Part shown: positions 1-9,450 of the stretch, in pieces | How the letters are laid out: every line of letters starts with the position of its first letter | How positions within the stretch are numbered: position 1 is the first letter of the stretch | Origin: Mesorhizobium sp. LHD-90 | GTDB lineage: Bacteria > Pseudomonadota > Alphaproteobacteria > Rhizobiales > Rhizobiaceae | Length of the DNA: 64,000 nt | Assembly: GCF_030929505.1 (NCBI RefSeq) | Contig: NZ_JAVFVV010000008.1 | Span: 227,507 to 291,506 of the forward strand | Reading direction: 5' to 3' | Notes under the pieces: generated by a model | What the model was told of the DNA's origin: nothing | The model's input: only the letters and a program-made list of their open reading frames with translations | Database searches by the model: none | Made by a program: the position numbers and the translations under genes

Positions 1-410
1 CCACTTCCACGGCTTCTGGCGGCGCAACCTTTGTGAGTTTTCGCCGGTTTGGCAAGAATCTTCACCTGTACCAAGGGTGCACCGTAGCGAAATCGTCGTC
101 AAACCGTCGCCGCTGCCGCGGAACGCCGGGCGAGCGCGGCGTTTGGCCGTGGCCGGCCGCTGCGAACGTCGAAGATGAATTTTCGCCCAGCCTTCGCTAT
201 GTTTAAAATTTGCGATCTGCCGTTAAGCAGCTATTAACCCTGCCTCTTGGCGGTTTCTTAGCCCTAGGCGGTCGACAATGAGGTCATCCGGGACAGGGCG
301 CGGCGATGAGGCGGGGGTCGCGCCAGTTGAACTACCTCGGGCTGGCGCATAGGTTAGACGGGCTCCGTCCTCGGCGGGCTCCGAGGGACGGCCATGGAAT
401 TCCTCCGCTG
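1..410. other. Intergenic region upstream of lptF
   Basis: I see no convincing gene in this stretch. It holds an A/T-richer segment around 190-260 that contains a CtrA-type box (listed separately). Downstream of it an in-frame reading frame extends back from lptF to about position 306, but its residues look like translated leader rather than protein, so the lptF start is placed at 411. Whatever gene lies to the left of the window is not visible here. Confidence 0.5.
223..238 (+). promoter_or_regulatory. Putative CtrA-binding site (TTAA-N7-TTAAC)
   Basis: The bases read TTAAGCAGCTATTAAC, an exact match to TTAA-N7-TTAAC, the full consensus of the alphaproteobacterial cell-cycle regulator CtrA. 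It lies 173 bp upstream of the lptF start, in the only AT-rich part of this intergenic region. It could serve lptF or a divergent gene to the left of the window. The match is seen directly; regulation is inferred. Confidence 0.5.
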
Positions 411-1610
411 ATGAACGTCATCGAGCGCTACATCTTCACGAAGGGCCTGTTGACCTTCATCGCGACGCTAAGCGGCACGATGGCGATCGTCTGGGTCACC
501 CAGGTGCTACCGCGCCTCGACCTGGTGACCAGCAACGGCCAGAGCGCCGGCAACTTCATGTATCTGGCGAGCCTGATCCTGCCTTCGGTCGTGCCCGAAG
601 TGCTGCCGTTCTCGATCGCGATCACGGTCGCGCAGATCTTCGCCTCGATGAATACCGATTCGGAACTGGCGGTGATCAATGCCTCAGGCGCCTCGCGCTG
701 GACGGTGGTGAAGCCTATCCTGGTGCTGGCGACGATCGCCAGCCTTGCTTCGTTCCTGTTCGCCAACGTCATCGACCCGCTGTCCAAGCTGGAATTCCGC
801 CGGTTGCTCGCCAGCGCGCGGGCCGACCTGATCTCGCTGGTGGTGCAGGAAGGCTCGTTCCGCCAGGTCGAGAAGGGGCTCTACATCCAGATCGGCGAGC
901 GGCTGCCGGGCGGCGATCTGAGCAGCGTTTTCCTTGCCGATTCGCGCGAAGAGGGTGTCGATTTCATCTACTACGCCAAACGCGGGTCGGTGGTGGAGGA
1001 AGGAGACGACCGGACGCTGGTGATGAACGACGGCATGGTGCAGCGCAAATCGCGCAATGGCGACGTGTCCGTGATTCGGTTCGATTCCTATGCCTTCGAC
1101 CTGTCGGCGCTGGCTTCCAAATCGGAAGGCAGCAAGATGTATGCAAAGGACCGCAACCTTCTTTACCTTTTCGATCCGGATCCGAACGATCCGATGTTTC
1201 AGCAAAAACCGCAGGAATTTCGCGCCCACCTTCACAGACGCCTCGCCGAATGGCCGTACTCGATCGTCTTCGCGCTGATCGGGCTTGCGGTCGCCGCAGA
1301 TGCGAAATCGCACCGCGAAGGCCGCATCCATCCTCTGGTCACCACGCTGACGCTTGCGCTGTTCGTGCGCTGGCTGGGTTTCTTCATCGGCAACCAGGCA
1401 CAGTCGTCGGTGCTGTTCATTCCGCTGATCTATGCGGTGCCGATCGCGGCATCGGCAATCTGCATATGGTTCATCGCCACGAACCGGTCGATGGAACTGC
1501 CGGTGACCTGGGCTGAATCGCTGACGGCATGGTCGCGCCGCATCGGCGACCGCATGGCCTTCCTGCGCATAAGGGGCGGCACCGAACCCGGGCAAGGATC
1601 GGCGCCATGA
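411..1610 (+). CDS. lptF: LPS export ABC transporter permease LptF
   Basis: This is one of the two inner-membrane permeases of the LptB2FG transporter, which extracts lipopolysaccharide from the inner membrane and feeds it to the periplasmic Lpt bridge. The 399-residue product has the YjgP/YjgQ layout: three N-terminal membrane segments (residues about 13-120), a periplasmic beta-jellyroll region (about 125-270) and three C-terminal segments (about 285-385). The start MNVIERYIF was chosen because LptF proteins normally begin with a short N-terminus ending in a phrase of this kind; the upstream in-frame extension is Arg-rich and unlike the family. The stop overlaps the lptG start (ATGA), which indicates coupled translation of the two partners. 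Confidence 0.93.
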   Translation: MNVIERYIFTKGLLTFIATLSGTMAIVWVTQVLPRLDLVTSNGQSAGNFMYLASLILPSVVPEVLPFSIAITVAQIFASMNTDSELAVINASGASRWTVVKPILVLATIASLASFLFANVIDPLSKLEFRRLLASARADLISLVVQEGSFRQVEKGLYIQIGERLPGGDLSSVFLADSREEGVDFIYYAKRGSVVEEGDDRTLVMNDGMVQRKSRNGDVSVIRFDSYAFDLSALASKSEGSKMYAKDRNLLYLFDPDPNDPMFQQKPQEFRAHLHRRLAEWPYSIVFALIGLAVAADAKSHREGRIHPLVTTLTLALFVRWLGFFIGNQAQSSVLFIPLIYAVPIAASAICIWFIATNRSMELPVTWAESLTAWSRRIGDRMAFLRIRGGTEPGQGSAP

Positions 1611-2692
1611 TCTGGACGCTCGGACGCTACTTCTTCCTGCGCTATGCGACGATCACGGCGTGGTTCCTGGTCGGAATCTTCGCGCTGGTGTTCCTGATCG
1701 ATTTCACGGAACTGTCGAGCCGCACCTCGGCCCTCAAGAATTTCACGGTGCAGATCGCGCTGGCGATCTCCATCCTGCGCGTGCCGATGATCGTCCAGCA
1801 GGTCATTCCCTTCATCTGCCTGTTCGGCGCGATGGCGACGCTGGTCTCGCTCAACCGCAAATACGAACTGGTGATCGCAAGGGCCGCAGGCATCTCGGCC
1901 TGGCAGTTCCTGTTCCCGATCTGTCTTGCGGCATTCGTCGTCGGTCTGCTGACCATCTTCGTGCTGAACCCGATCGCCGCGCGCGGATTGGCGCGCGCAG
2001 AAAACATCGAAGCCCATCTGAGGGAGGGCGATCTGGCGCCGCCGACGGCCTTCAACGTGCCCTGGATTCGCCAGAAGACCGCCGACACAGACACGATCGT
2101 CGGCGCCAAGATGGTGCTCAACCAGGGGCTGGAACTGGTCGACACAACCTTCTTCTCCTTCGATCCCGAAGGCAACATCGTAGAACGCCGCGATGCACGC
2201 CGCGCCTACCTGCGCGACGGCTACTGGGAGTTGCGGGATGTCAGGCGCCAGCGCGACGGCCAGCAGGTCGAGACGGTGGCGGAGGACCGCGTTCCCACCA
2301 ACCTGACACCGCAATTCGTGCAGGAACGGCTGGCGCAACCGGAGACGATTCCCTTCTTCGAATTGCCCTCGAAGATCGAGGTGGCACGCACGTTCGGGTT
2401 GAAGGCCAATGCCTTCTCCATGCAATTCCACTCGCTCGTGGCGCTGCCGATGCTGCTTGTGGCAATGACGCTGATCGCCGCGACCGTGTCGATGCGCTTC
2501 GCCAGGCTCGGCCAATCCATCACGATGATTCTGGGTGGCGCGCTAGCTGGCTTTCTGCTTTATGTGGTGTCTGTTCTGGTGAGGGCCTTCGGCAACGCTG
2601 GATTCGTGCCACCTTATGTGGCTGCTTGGTTGCCGGTGGTGGTCACATTGTTCTTCGGGGTTACGTTCCTGCTTTACAAGGAAGACGGCTAG
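1607..2692 (+). CDS. lptG: LPS export ABC transporter permease LptG
   Basis: This is the second permease of the LptB2FG LPS extractor. The 361-residue product begins MIWTLGRYFF, a typical LptG N-terminus. It has three transmembrane segments before residue about 125, a periplasmic domain (about 130-265) and three more segments at the end (about 270-355). It overlaps lptF by four bases and its TAG shares a base with the GTG of lptD, so lptF, lptG and lptD read as one translationally linked unit. The LptB ATPase is not in the window. Confidence 0.94.
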   Translation: MIWTLGRYFFLRYATITAWFLVGIFALVFLIDFTELSSRTSALKNFTVQIALAISILRVPMIVQQVIPFICLFGAMATLVSLNRKYELVIARAAGISAWQFLFPICLAAFVVGLLTIFVLNPIAARGLARAENIEAHLREGDLAPPTAFNVPWIRQKTADTDTIVGAKMVLNQGLELVDTTFFSFDPEGNIVERRDARRAYLRDGYWELRDVRRQRDGQQVETVAEDRVPTNLTPQFVQERLAQPETIPFFELPSKIEVARTFGLKANAFSMQFHSLVALPMLLVAMTLIAATVSMRFARLGQSITMILGGALAGFLLYVVSVLVRAFGNAGFVPPYVAAWLPVVVTLFFGVTFLLYKEDG

Positions 2693-5142
2693 TGAGGGGT
2701 CCGTCAGACGCATACAGACCCAGAGCGGCTCGCCTCGTGCGCCTTTACGCCACGACGGCAATGGCCTGTGCGCTCGGTCTCGGCGCCGCCGGCTTCGCGG
2801 CCGCGCAGGACGTGGGCGCGCTCGCCGAGCGCATGGCGGGCGAAGCGCCAAGCGATTCGCAGATGCTGCTGGAAGCCGACACGCTCGTCTACGACGTCGA
2901 CGCCGACATGGTGACGGCCGTCGGCGGGGTGCGGATCGATTACGGCGGCAACAAGCTTGTCGCCCAGAAGGTGAGCTACAACCGCAAGACGTCGCGCCTG
3001 GTGGCGAGCGGCGGCGTGCAGATCATCGACAGCAGCGGCACTAAGGTCTTTTCCGAAGAGATCGACATCACCGACGACTTCGCAGACGGCTTCGTCAACG
3101 CGCTTCGGGTCGAGACGATCGACAAGACCTACTTCGCGGCCGAAAGCGCCGAGCGCAAGGGTGGCCTGGTGACCACCTTCAACAACGGCGTCTACACCGC
3201 TTGCGCACCCTGCGAAGAGGAGCCGGATCGTGCGCCGGTGTGGCGCATCAAGGCCAAGAAGATCGTCTGGAACGGCAAGACCAAGACGGTCCGTTTCGAA
3301 CAGTCGCGTTTCGAGTTCTTCGGCTTTCCGATCGCCACCCTGCCGGCGTTCGAGATCGCCGACCCGACAGTGAAGCGCAAGAGCGGATTCCTCTTCCCCA
3401 GTTTCGGGGGTAGTTCGGATCTCGGCTACGGCATATCGGTTCCCTACTATTTCGCCATTTCGCCGACCATGGACCTGACCCTGACCGGGACGGGCTACAC
3501 CCAGCAGGGTTTCCTGGGCCAGGCCGAGTGGCGGCAGCGCTTCAACAATGGCGAGTACAGCCTGAAGATCGCCGGCATCCACCAGGAGGATCCCGGCAAT
3601 TTCGACGACCAGAACAGCGTCAATTCGGGCCCGACCGGCGATCCGAACGACTGGCGCGCCATGGTCGGCACCAAGGGCCGGTTCGACATCAATCCGCGTT
3701 GGGAGTTCGGTTGGGACATCCTGTACCAGAGCGACAAGAACTTTTCGCGGACCTACGGAATCGAAGGCTTCGACAGCTTTGTGCAAAGGTCGGAAATCTA
3801 CCTGACCGGCCTGAACGATCGCAATTTTTTCGACCTGCGCGGCATGAAATTCGACGTTCAGGAAGACGAGTTGGATTCCAGTCCATTCTCGACCGACGAC
3901 TATCAGCCCTGGGTGCTGCCGAGCTTCGACTACAGCTACATTCCGGACGAGCCCATTGCCGGAGGCGAGTTACGCCTCGACGTCAATGCCCGCTCCATAT
4001 ACCGCTCGCGGCTCGACGATTCGACCTTCGATGCGGACGAGAACCTGCGGGACGATCTTGTCCAGGGCATCGAAGGCTATTCAAGCCGGCTGACGGCAGA
4101 GGCCGAGTGGAGGCGCTCCTTCGTCACCGACGGTGGACTTGTGGTGACGCCGCTGCTGCAATTCCAGGCCGACACCACCTATGTCAACCAGTCGCAGGCT
4201 TCGGTCGACGCCATCAATGCGCTCGCCACCACTCCCGGCGCCGCCGCGCCAGTCGACATCCGCTCCGACTACAACCGTGTGATGGCTACCGCCGGCATGG
4301 AGGTGCGCTGGCCGGTGCTGTTCTCCAGCGCCAACTCCTCGCATGTGCTGGAGCCGATGGCGCAGTTGTTCGCCCGACCGGACGAAAAATACGGTTCTGT
4401 CTATGCGATCCCCAACGAGGATGCCCAGAGCTTCGTCTTCGATGCCAGCACGCTGTTCGAACGCGACAAATTTTCGGGCTATGACCGCATCGAGGGTGGA
4501 ACCCGAGCCAATCTCGGCCTTCGCTACAGCGGCACCTACGACAATGGCTGGATGACCAACGCGCTGTTCGGTCAGTCCTACCACATCGCCGGCGAGAACT
4601 CCTTCACCTCACCCGACCTCGTTCATGCGGGCGCGGAATCCGGCCTGGAAACCGACACGTCGGACTATGTGGGTCTTGTCGGCTTCGCTGCGCCATACGG
4701 CCTGTCGGCCTCGGTGAGCGGCCGGTTCGACGAACAGACTTTGGAACTTCGCCGCTCCGAGGCCAAGGCGGGCTATGTGAGCGGACCGGTGAGCCTCATC
4801 GGCAATTACACCTTCATCCAATCGCAGCCGCTTTACGGTTTCGACGAGGATCGTCACGAGGTCGGTGCCGGTGCATCGCTCCGCTTCCACGAGAACTGGC
4901 GTGTGTTCGGGTCGGGAACCTACGACATCGAGGCGGACATCATGGTTTCCGATTCCATCGGCTTGGCCTATGACGATGAATGTTTCGCCTTTGCCTTCAC
5001 CTTGTCGAATTCGCGCGACGTCGACGGCAGCGACGACGACGAGCGGAAGTTCGGGTTCAGCATTTCATTGCGCACGCTCGGCGACGTCGGCGACGGGACG
5101 ACGTCCTTCGGCTCCAACGATACGAATTCGTTTGTCCGCTAG
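2692..5142 (+). CDS. lptD: LPS assembly outer-membrane protein LptD
   Basis: This is the outer-membrane barrel that inserts LPS into the outer leaflet, working with LptE. The 816-residue product has a signal peptide (hydrophobic run around residues 20-36 ending at AAA-Q), then an OstA/LptA-like periplasmic domain (about 55-170), then a long beta-barrel domain rich in alternating aromatic and polar strands to the C-terminus. I chose the GTG at 2692 because it overlaps the lptG stop (TAGTG) and leaves a normal signal peptide; a GTG at 2737 is an alternative. A much longer open frame runs back inside lptG but is a shadow of that gene. A characteristic Cys pair (CAPC) lies near residues 168-171. 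Confidence 0.93.
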   Translation: MRGPSDAYRPRAARLVRLYATTAMACALGLGAAGFAAAQDVGALAERMAGEAPSDSQMLLEADTLVYDVDADMVTAVGGVRIDYGGNKLVAQKVSYNRKTSRLVASGGVQIIDSSGTKVFSEEIDITDDFADGFVNALRVETIDKTYFAAESAERKGGLVTTFNNGVYTACAPCEEEPDRAPVWRIKAKKIVWNGKTKTVRFEQSRFEFFGFPIATLPAFEIADPTVKRKSGFLFPSFGGSSDLGYGISVPYYFAISPTMDLTLTGTGYTQQGFLGQAEWRQRFNNGEYSLKIAGIHQEDPGNFDDQNSVNSGPTGDPNDWRAMVGTKGRFDINPRWEFGWDILYQSDKNFSRTYGIEGFDSFVQRSEIYLTGLNDRNFFDLRGMKFDVQEDELDSSPFSTDDYQPWVLPSFDYSYIPDEPIAGGELRLDVNARSIYRSRLDDSTFDADENLRDDLVQGIEGYSSRLTAEAEWRRSFVTDGGLVVTPLLQFQADTTYVNQSQASVDAINALATTPGAAAPVDIRSDYNRVMATAGMEVRWPVLFSSANSSHVLEPMAQLFARPDEKYGSVYAIPNEDAQSFVFDASTLFERDKFSGYDRIEGGTRANLGLRYSGTYDNGWMTNALFGQSYHIAGENSFTSPDLVHAGAESGLETDTSDYVGLVGFAAPYGLSASVSGRFDEQTLELRRSEAKAGYVSGPVSLIGNYTFIQSQPLYGFDEDRHEVGAGASLRFHENWRVFGSGTYDIEADIMVSDSIGLAYDDECFAFAFTLSNSRDVDGSDDDERKFGFSISLRTLGDVGDGTTSFGSNDTNSFVR

Positions 5143-5221
5143 AGTTCGGGCGCGTCATCGTTTCGCCCAAGACATCGTCCATCGAGCAGTTTGGTAAGCA
5201 GCAGGAAAGAGAACGGATTCC

Positions 5222-6166
5222 GTGAGGATCGCCTCCGTGAGAAAAACGCTTCTGTCGCTCAATGCGGCCATCTTCATCGTCGCGGCCGCATTTTCCGTGC
5301 CGACGGTGGGCCCCGCCTATGCCGCGAGCGAGATCAAATACGTCGTCAACAACGTACCGGTCACCAACTACGACATTCAGCGGCGCGCCGCCTTCCTGAA
5401 GCTGCAGCGCAAGAAGGGAAACCTGACGAAGCTTGCCGCCGACGACATGATCGATCAGACGCTGAAGCAGGGCGAGATGAGGCGCCTCAACATCAGGATG
5501 GCCGACACGGAGGTGGATGCGGCCTACGCTCGTTTCGCGAAGTCGAACAAGATGACGCCGGCACAGTTGAACGGCGTCCTCGACAAGGCTGGCGTCACCG
5601 CTCAGCATTTCAAGGACTACATTCGCACCCAGCTTGGATGGAACCGGGTGTTGTCTGCCCGCTTCCGGGCGCAGGGCGGCACGATGAGCGAACAGGACGC
5701 GGTGCGCCGCATGCTGCAGGACGGCGGCAACAAGCCGTCGGCCACCGAATACGTGCTGCAGCAGGTGATCTTCGTCGTACCTGCATCCGAACGCGGTTCC
5801 ATGGGCAAGCGCAAGAAGGAAGCCGAGGCCATGCGCCAGCGCTTCACAAGCTGCGAGAGCACCCGCGAATTCGCCAAGGGCCTGATCGACGTGACCGTGC
5901 GTGATCTCGGACGCGTGCTGGCGCCGGAACTACCGGGCGACTGGGCCGAGCAAATCAAGGCGACCAAGATCGGCGGTGCGACGCCGGTTCGCGAGACCGA
6001 CCGCGGCGTCGAATTCATCGGCATCTGCCGCACGCGAGAGGTTTCGGACGACCGCGTCGCCAAGTCTGTCTTCCAGGCCGAGGGCAGCGAGGATGATCAG
6101 GCCGGCGAACTCGACAAGAAATACATGACCGAGTTGCGCGAGCGCGCGAAGATCACCGAGCGCTGA
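5222..6166 (+). CDS. SurA N-terminal domain periplasmic chaperone / PPIase
   Basis: This is a 314-residue secreted protein of the SurA type, which helps outer-membrane proteins fold in the periplasm. A signal peptide covers residues 1 to about 37. A SurA-like N-terminal chaperone domain follows (about 39-145, beginning EIKYVVNNVPVTNYDIQRR). A shorter parvulin-like segment occupies about 150-250. The start is GTG at 5222 behind an AGGAAAGAG ribosome-binding site; a GTG five codons in is possible. Position directly after lptD fits its role, since LptD is a known SurA client in enterobacteria. It is shorter than E. coli SurA and appears to have one PPIase-like domain instead of two. Confidence 0.85.
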   Translation: MRIASVRKTLLSLNAAIFIVAAAFSVPTVGPAYAASEIKYVVNNVPVTNYDIQRRAAFLKLQRKKGNLTKLAADDMIDQTLKQGEMRRLNIRMADTEVDAAYARFAKSNKMTPAQLNGVLDKAGVTAQHFKDYIRTQLGWNRVLSARFRAQGGTMSEQDAVRRMLQDGGNKPSATEYVLQQVIFVVPASERGSMGKRKKEAEAMRQRFTSCESTREFAKGLIDVTVRDLGRVLAPELPGDWAEQIKATKIGGATPVRETDRGVEFIGICRTREVSDDRVAKSVFQAEGSEDDQAGELDKKYMTELRERAKITER

Positions 6167-6262
6167 TTTTCATAGGCTCTCGCCCTGCGGGAAGCCCATG
6201 TCGGCGCGATCGATGCGGGTTCCGTGTAAGACTGTTCCACCAACAAGACTTTTGAGCGCCCC

Positions 6263-7279
6263 ATGCCTTCGCCGGATCGACCGCCATTGGCGCTGACGGC
6301 CGGCGACCCCGCCGGGATCGGGCCGGAAGTGGCGCTCGCAGCGTGGTTGCGGCGCAAGGCCGGGGTGCCATGTTTCTACCTGCTCGGCGACGCGGCTCTC
6401 TTGGCGAACCGGGCCAAACGCCTCGGACTCGACGTGCCGGTCACCGAGGTCGCGCCGGTAGACGCCGGCAGGAGTTTCGCACAAGCACTGCCGGTGGCGC
6501 CGCTCGCAGCGCGATTCGCAGACCGGCCCGGCGAGCCGGACGTGGCGAATGTGCCGGGCATACTCGAATCCATCGACCGGGCGGTGGCGGACACGCTCGA
6601 TGGCCGGGCTTCGGCGGTGGTCACCTGCCCTATCGCCAAGAAAGTGCTCTATGACGGAGGCTTCCGGTTCCCCGGCCACACGGAATATCTGGCGGAGCTG
6701 GCGCGGGCGCGCACCGGCGTGTCGGCGCGGCCGGTGATGTTGCTCGCCGGGCCGGACCTGCGGACAGTGCCGGTCACGATCCACATCGCGTTGGCCGAGG
6801 TGCCGGCGCAGCTTCGCCAGCAGGACATTTTCGAGACCTGCAAGATCGTCGCCGGGGAGCTGCGGCGGCGTTTCGGCATCCAAAGACCCCGCCTCGCGGT
6901 CGCCGGACTCAATCCGCATGCCGGCGAGGACGGCTCGATGGGTCTCGAGGACGAAAGGATCGTGCGACCGGCGGTGGAAGCATTGCAAGGCGAGGGCATA
7001 GACGCGCGCGGGCCGCTGCCGGCCGACACGCTGTTCCACGCGCGGGCGCGAAAGACCTATGACGCGGCGATCTGCATGTATCACGACCAGGCGCTGATCC
7101 CGGCCAAGACGCTTGCCTTCGACGACGCCGTCAACGTCACGCTCGGCCTGCCCTTCATCCGCACATCGCCCGACCACGGCACCGCCTTCGACATCGCCGG
7201 CAAGGGCGTGGCGAGGCCGGACAGCCTGATCGCGGCGCTGAGGCTCGCCGGCAACATGGCCGCACGGACCGTGCGATGA
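6263..7279 (+). CDS. pdxA: 4-hydroxythreonine-4-phosphate dehydrogenase PdxA
   Basis: This enzyme oxidises 4-phosphohydroxy-L-threonine in the de novo pathway to pyridoxal 5'-phosphate. The 338-residue protein shows the family blocks: [13 protein letters not shown] near the N-terminus, [30 protein letters not shown] and [12 protein letters not shown]. The His residues in the last three blocks are the metal-binding positions of the family. Length is normal. The stop codon overlaps the rsmA start (ATGA), so the two are co-translated, as in many proteobacteria. Confidence 0.96.
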   Translation: MPSPDRPPLALTAGDPAGIGPEVALAAWLRRKAGVPCFYLLGDAALLANRAKRLGLDVPVTEVAPVDAGRSFAQALPVAPLAARFADRPGEPDVANVPGILESIDRAVADTLDGRASAVVTCPIAKKVLYDGGFRFPGHTEYLAELARARTGVSARPVMLLAGPDLRTVPVTIHIALAEVPAQLRQQDIFETCKIVAGELRRRFGIQRPRLAVAGLNPHAGEDGSMGLEDERIVRPAVEALQGEGIDARGPLPADTLFHARARKTYDAAICMYHDQALIPAKTLAFDDAVNVTLGLPFIRTSPDHGTAFDIAGKGVARPDSLIAALRLAGNMAARTVR

Positions 7280-8106
7280 CACTCGCAGCCGACGGCCTGC
7301 CGCCGCTGCGCGACGTGATCGAGCAGCATGGGCTGCAGGCGAAGAAGTCGCTCGGGCAGAATTTCCTGCTCGACCTCAACCTGACCGGCAAGGTCGCACG
7401 GACCGCGGGCGAACTGAGCGGCGCCACCGTCGTCGAGGTCGGCCCCGGCCCCGGAGGCCTGACCCGCGCGCTGCTGATGCACGGCGCGAAGCGGGTTGTG
7501 GCGATCGAGCGCGACGAGCGCTGCCTGGCGGCGCTCGCTGAAATCTCCGCGCATTATCCCGGACGGCTGGAGGTCGTCGCGGCGGATGCGCTGAAGACCG
7601 ACATGGCGGCGCTGGCGCAGGGCGAGACCGTCAAGATCGTCGCCAACCTTCCCTACAATATCGGCACCGAGCTGCTGATCCGCTGGCTGACGCCGGCTGC
7701 GTGGCCGCCGTTCTGGCAGTCGCTCACTCTGATGTTCCAGAGAGAAGTCGCGGAGCGCATTGTCGCCGAACCGGGTGACGATGCCTATGGACGGCTCGGC
7801 GTGCTTGCCGGCTGGCGTTGCAAGGCCGATATCGCCTTCGACATTCCGGCGCGCGCCTTCACGCCGCCACCGAAGGTGACGTCGTCCGTCGTGCATCTGG
7901 AGCCGCGCGCGACGCCGCTCCCCGCCGACATCCGCAGGCTGGAGCGCGTGACCGAATCGGCATTCGGCCAGCGCCGAAAGATGCTGCGACAGAGCCTGAA
8001 GAGCCTCGGCGGCGAGGCGCTGCTGGAGGCAGCGGGGATCGACGGCACGCGGCGGGCGGAGACTCTCAGCGTAGAAGAGTTCGCACGGCTGGCGAACGCT
8101 ATCTGA
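7276..8106 (+). CDS. rsmA: 16S rRNA (adenine1518/1519-N6)-dimethyltransferase RsmA
   Basis: RsmA (KsgA) dimethylates two adjacent adenines in the 3' hairpin of 16S rRNA during late 30S assembly. The 276-residue protein has the N-terminal LGQNFLLD block, the SAM-binding [11 protein letters not shown] motif, and the NLPYNIG catalytic motif. A C-terminal helical domain completes the family's usual size. It overlaps pdxA by four bases, the same pairing seen in other proteobacteria. Confidence 0.96.
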   Translation: MTLAADGLPPLRDVIEQHGLQAKKSLGQNFLLDLNLTGKVARTAGELSGATVVEVGPGPGGLTRALLMHGAKRVVAIERDERCLAALAEISAHYPGRLEVVAADALKTDMAALAQGETVKIVANLPYNIGTELLIRWLTPAAWPPFWQSLTLMFQREVAERIVAEPGDDAYGRLGVLAGWRCKADIAFDIPARAFTPPPKVTSSVVHLEPRATPLPADIRRLERVTESAFGQRRKMLRQSLKSLGGEALLEAAGIDGTRRAETLSVEEFARLANAI

Positions 8107-8247
8107 GGTCTGCCGAAATCGGTTGCATACAGCCCTCTCCGAAAATCGAAAGCTACGTGAGATGCCGCAAGCCAATACCGGCCTTGCTAGCTGCAAAGCT
8201 TGGTCTTAACCTTCAACCCGGGCCGGAAAACTTGGGGGTTAAAACCT

Positions 8248-8685
8248 GTGAGCGCAGGCGGGGAATATTCAGACCTATACTTCACCAGGGAACAACTGAT
8301 GCTCTCGGCCGGAGAGACAGTCGAGGTGGCAACCGACCTGATGAACGGCGCGCCCGCGGAATTGGAGATAACCGATATCGACCGGGCCTTCGTTCAGCGG
8401 GCCCTGCTTATCGTCGTCGACAAAAGCGAGAAGACCACGGCATTGTTCGATGTATTCGCCTCGTTCATGACGAAGGCGCCGTCCGGCTCGGTCCTGAAGA
8501 TCGTGCAAAACCTGGCCACGCGGACGGCCCGGCGCTGGTTCAAGCAATATATCGACGACACGCCGAAATACAGCGCCCTGGGCAGGGCCGGCTTCCTCTA
8601 CTACAGCCCGATGCCCATGGAGTGGCGCGTCAGGGTGGCCACAAAGGACGTAGGGATGATCACCAACTATCTGCTGACCAAATAG
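8248..8685 (+). CDS. Hypothetical protein
   Basis: I do not recognise this product. The frame is open from a TTG at 8200 (161 residues). I placed the start at a GTG at 8248 (145 residues) behind a GGGGG run; an ATG at 8299 behind AGGG eight bases upstream is a serious alternative. The protein is soluble and mixed alpha/beta with no signal peptide or obvious catalytic motif. A segment around residues 85-100 is rich in basic residues (LATRTARRWFKQY). It follows rsmA by about 140 bp on the same strand and ends before the convergent gmk. Codon usage resembles its neighbours but GC is slightly lower. It may be lineage-specific. Confidence 0.6.
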   Translation: MSAGGEYSDLYFTREQLMLSAGETVEVATDLMNGAPAELEITDIDRAFVQRALLIVVDKSEKTTALFDVFASFMTKAPSGSVLKIVQNLATRTARRWFKQYIDDTPKYSALGRAGFLYYSPMPMEWRVRVATKDVGMITNYLLTK

Positions 8686-8739
8686 CGCCGCACGGTTTTG
8701 CTTGGGTCGGTCCTCGACGTGCGATGGTCGAAGTCCGTT

Positions 8740-8782
8740 CCCGGAGCGTGTCGCCGCCGGAGCGAACGCTACACGCTCCGGG
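8740..8782. terminator. Strong hairpin between convergent genes
   Basis: A 12-bp perfect stem (CCCGGAGCGTGT pairing with ACACGCTCCGGG) with a 19-nt loop sits in the gap between the hypothetical gene and the end of gmk. It has no clear U-run on either side. It may act as a bidirectional transcript end or be a copy of a small palindromic repeat. Confidence 0.45.
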
Positions 8783-8794
8783 CGGCGGCGTTCA

Positions 8795-9448
8795 TCACGT
8801 CTTCTCGTCCAACAATCCCGAGACGAAGTCGAACAGGCCGGGACGGCGGTCGCGGCGCAGACGCTCGGCAGTGACGATCGCTTTCACCTGCCCGAAGGCG
8901 CGGTCGAGATCGCGGTTGACGACGACGTAGTCATAGTCGCGCCAGTGCTCGATCTCCAGCCGCGCATTTTCGAGCCGCCGCGCGATCACCTCTTCGGAAT
9001 CCTCGGCGCGGCGCTTCAGCCGGCTTTTCAGCTCGGTCATGGAAGGCGGCAGGATGAAGATGGAGACGATGTCGGCGCGCATCTTGTCCTTGAGCTGCAA
9101 GGCGCCTTGCCAGTCGATGTCGAACAGCATGTCGCGGCCTTCCGCCATGGCCGCCTCCACCGGCTCGCGCGGCGTGGCGTAGCAGTTGCCGTGGACCTCG
9201 GCCCATTCGAGCAGCGCGTCGGAATCGCGCAGGCGATCAAACTCGCGCTGCGAGACGAAGCGGTAGTGGACGCCGTCGATCTCGCTGCCGCGGCGGGCAC
9301 GGGTGGTGACGCTGACGGAGAGGCTGAGTTCGTGATCGCTTTCGAGAAGATTGCGGGCAATTGTCGACTTGCCCGCGCCGGATGGCGAGGACAGAACCAG
9401 CATCAGGCCGCGGCGGCGAATGCCCGCTTTCTGCTGTCCGTTCTCCAT
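8795..9448 (-). CDS. gmk: Guanylate kinase
   Basis: Guanylate kinase phosphorylates GMP to GDP with ATP, an essential step in guanine nucleotide supply. The 217-residue protein carries the P-loop [10 protein letters not shown] near residue 20, the [18 protein letters not shown]-binding block, and the [14 protein letters not shown] region. It starts two bases after the yicC stop with GGAG just upstream, so it is the last gene of the fabD-to-gmk reverse-strand set. yicC-gmk pairing is common in alphaproteobacteria. Confidence 0.96.
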   Translation of the reverse strand: MENGQQKAGIRRRGLMLVLSSPSGAGKSTIARNLLESDHELSLSVSVTTRARRGSEIDGVHYRFVSQREFDRLRDSDALLEWAEVHGNCYATPREPVEAAMAEGRDMLFDIDWQGALQLKDKMRADIVSIFILPPSMTELKSRLKRRAEDSEEVIARRLENARLEIEHWRDYDYVVVNRDLDRAFGQVKAIVTAERLRRDRRPGLFDFVSGLLDEKT

Positions 9449-9450
9449 CC

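Noticed and set aside
684..1595. Long minus-strand open frame opposite lptF
   Set aside because: High GC produces long antisense frames; its residues (His/Arg/Gln-rich) look like a shadow, and the plus-strand frame is a clear LptF.
2704..3786. Long minus-strand open frame opposite lptD
   Set aside because: It lies wholly inside lptD, has no recognisable domain and no ribosome-binding site.
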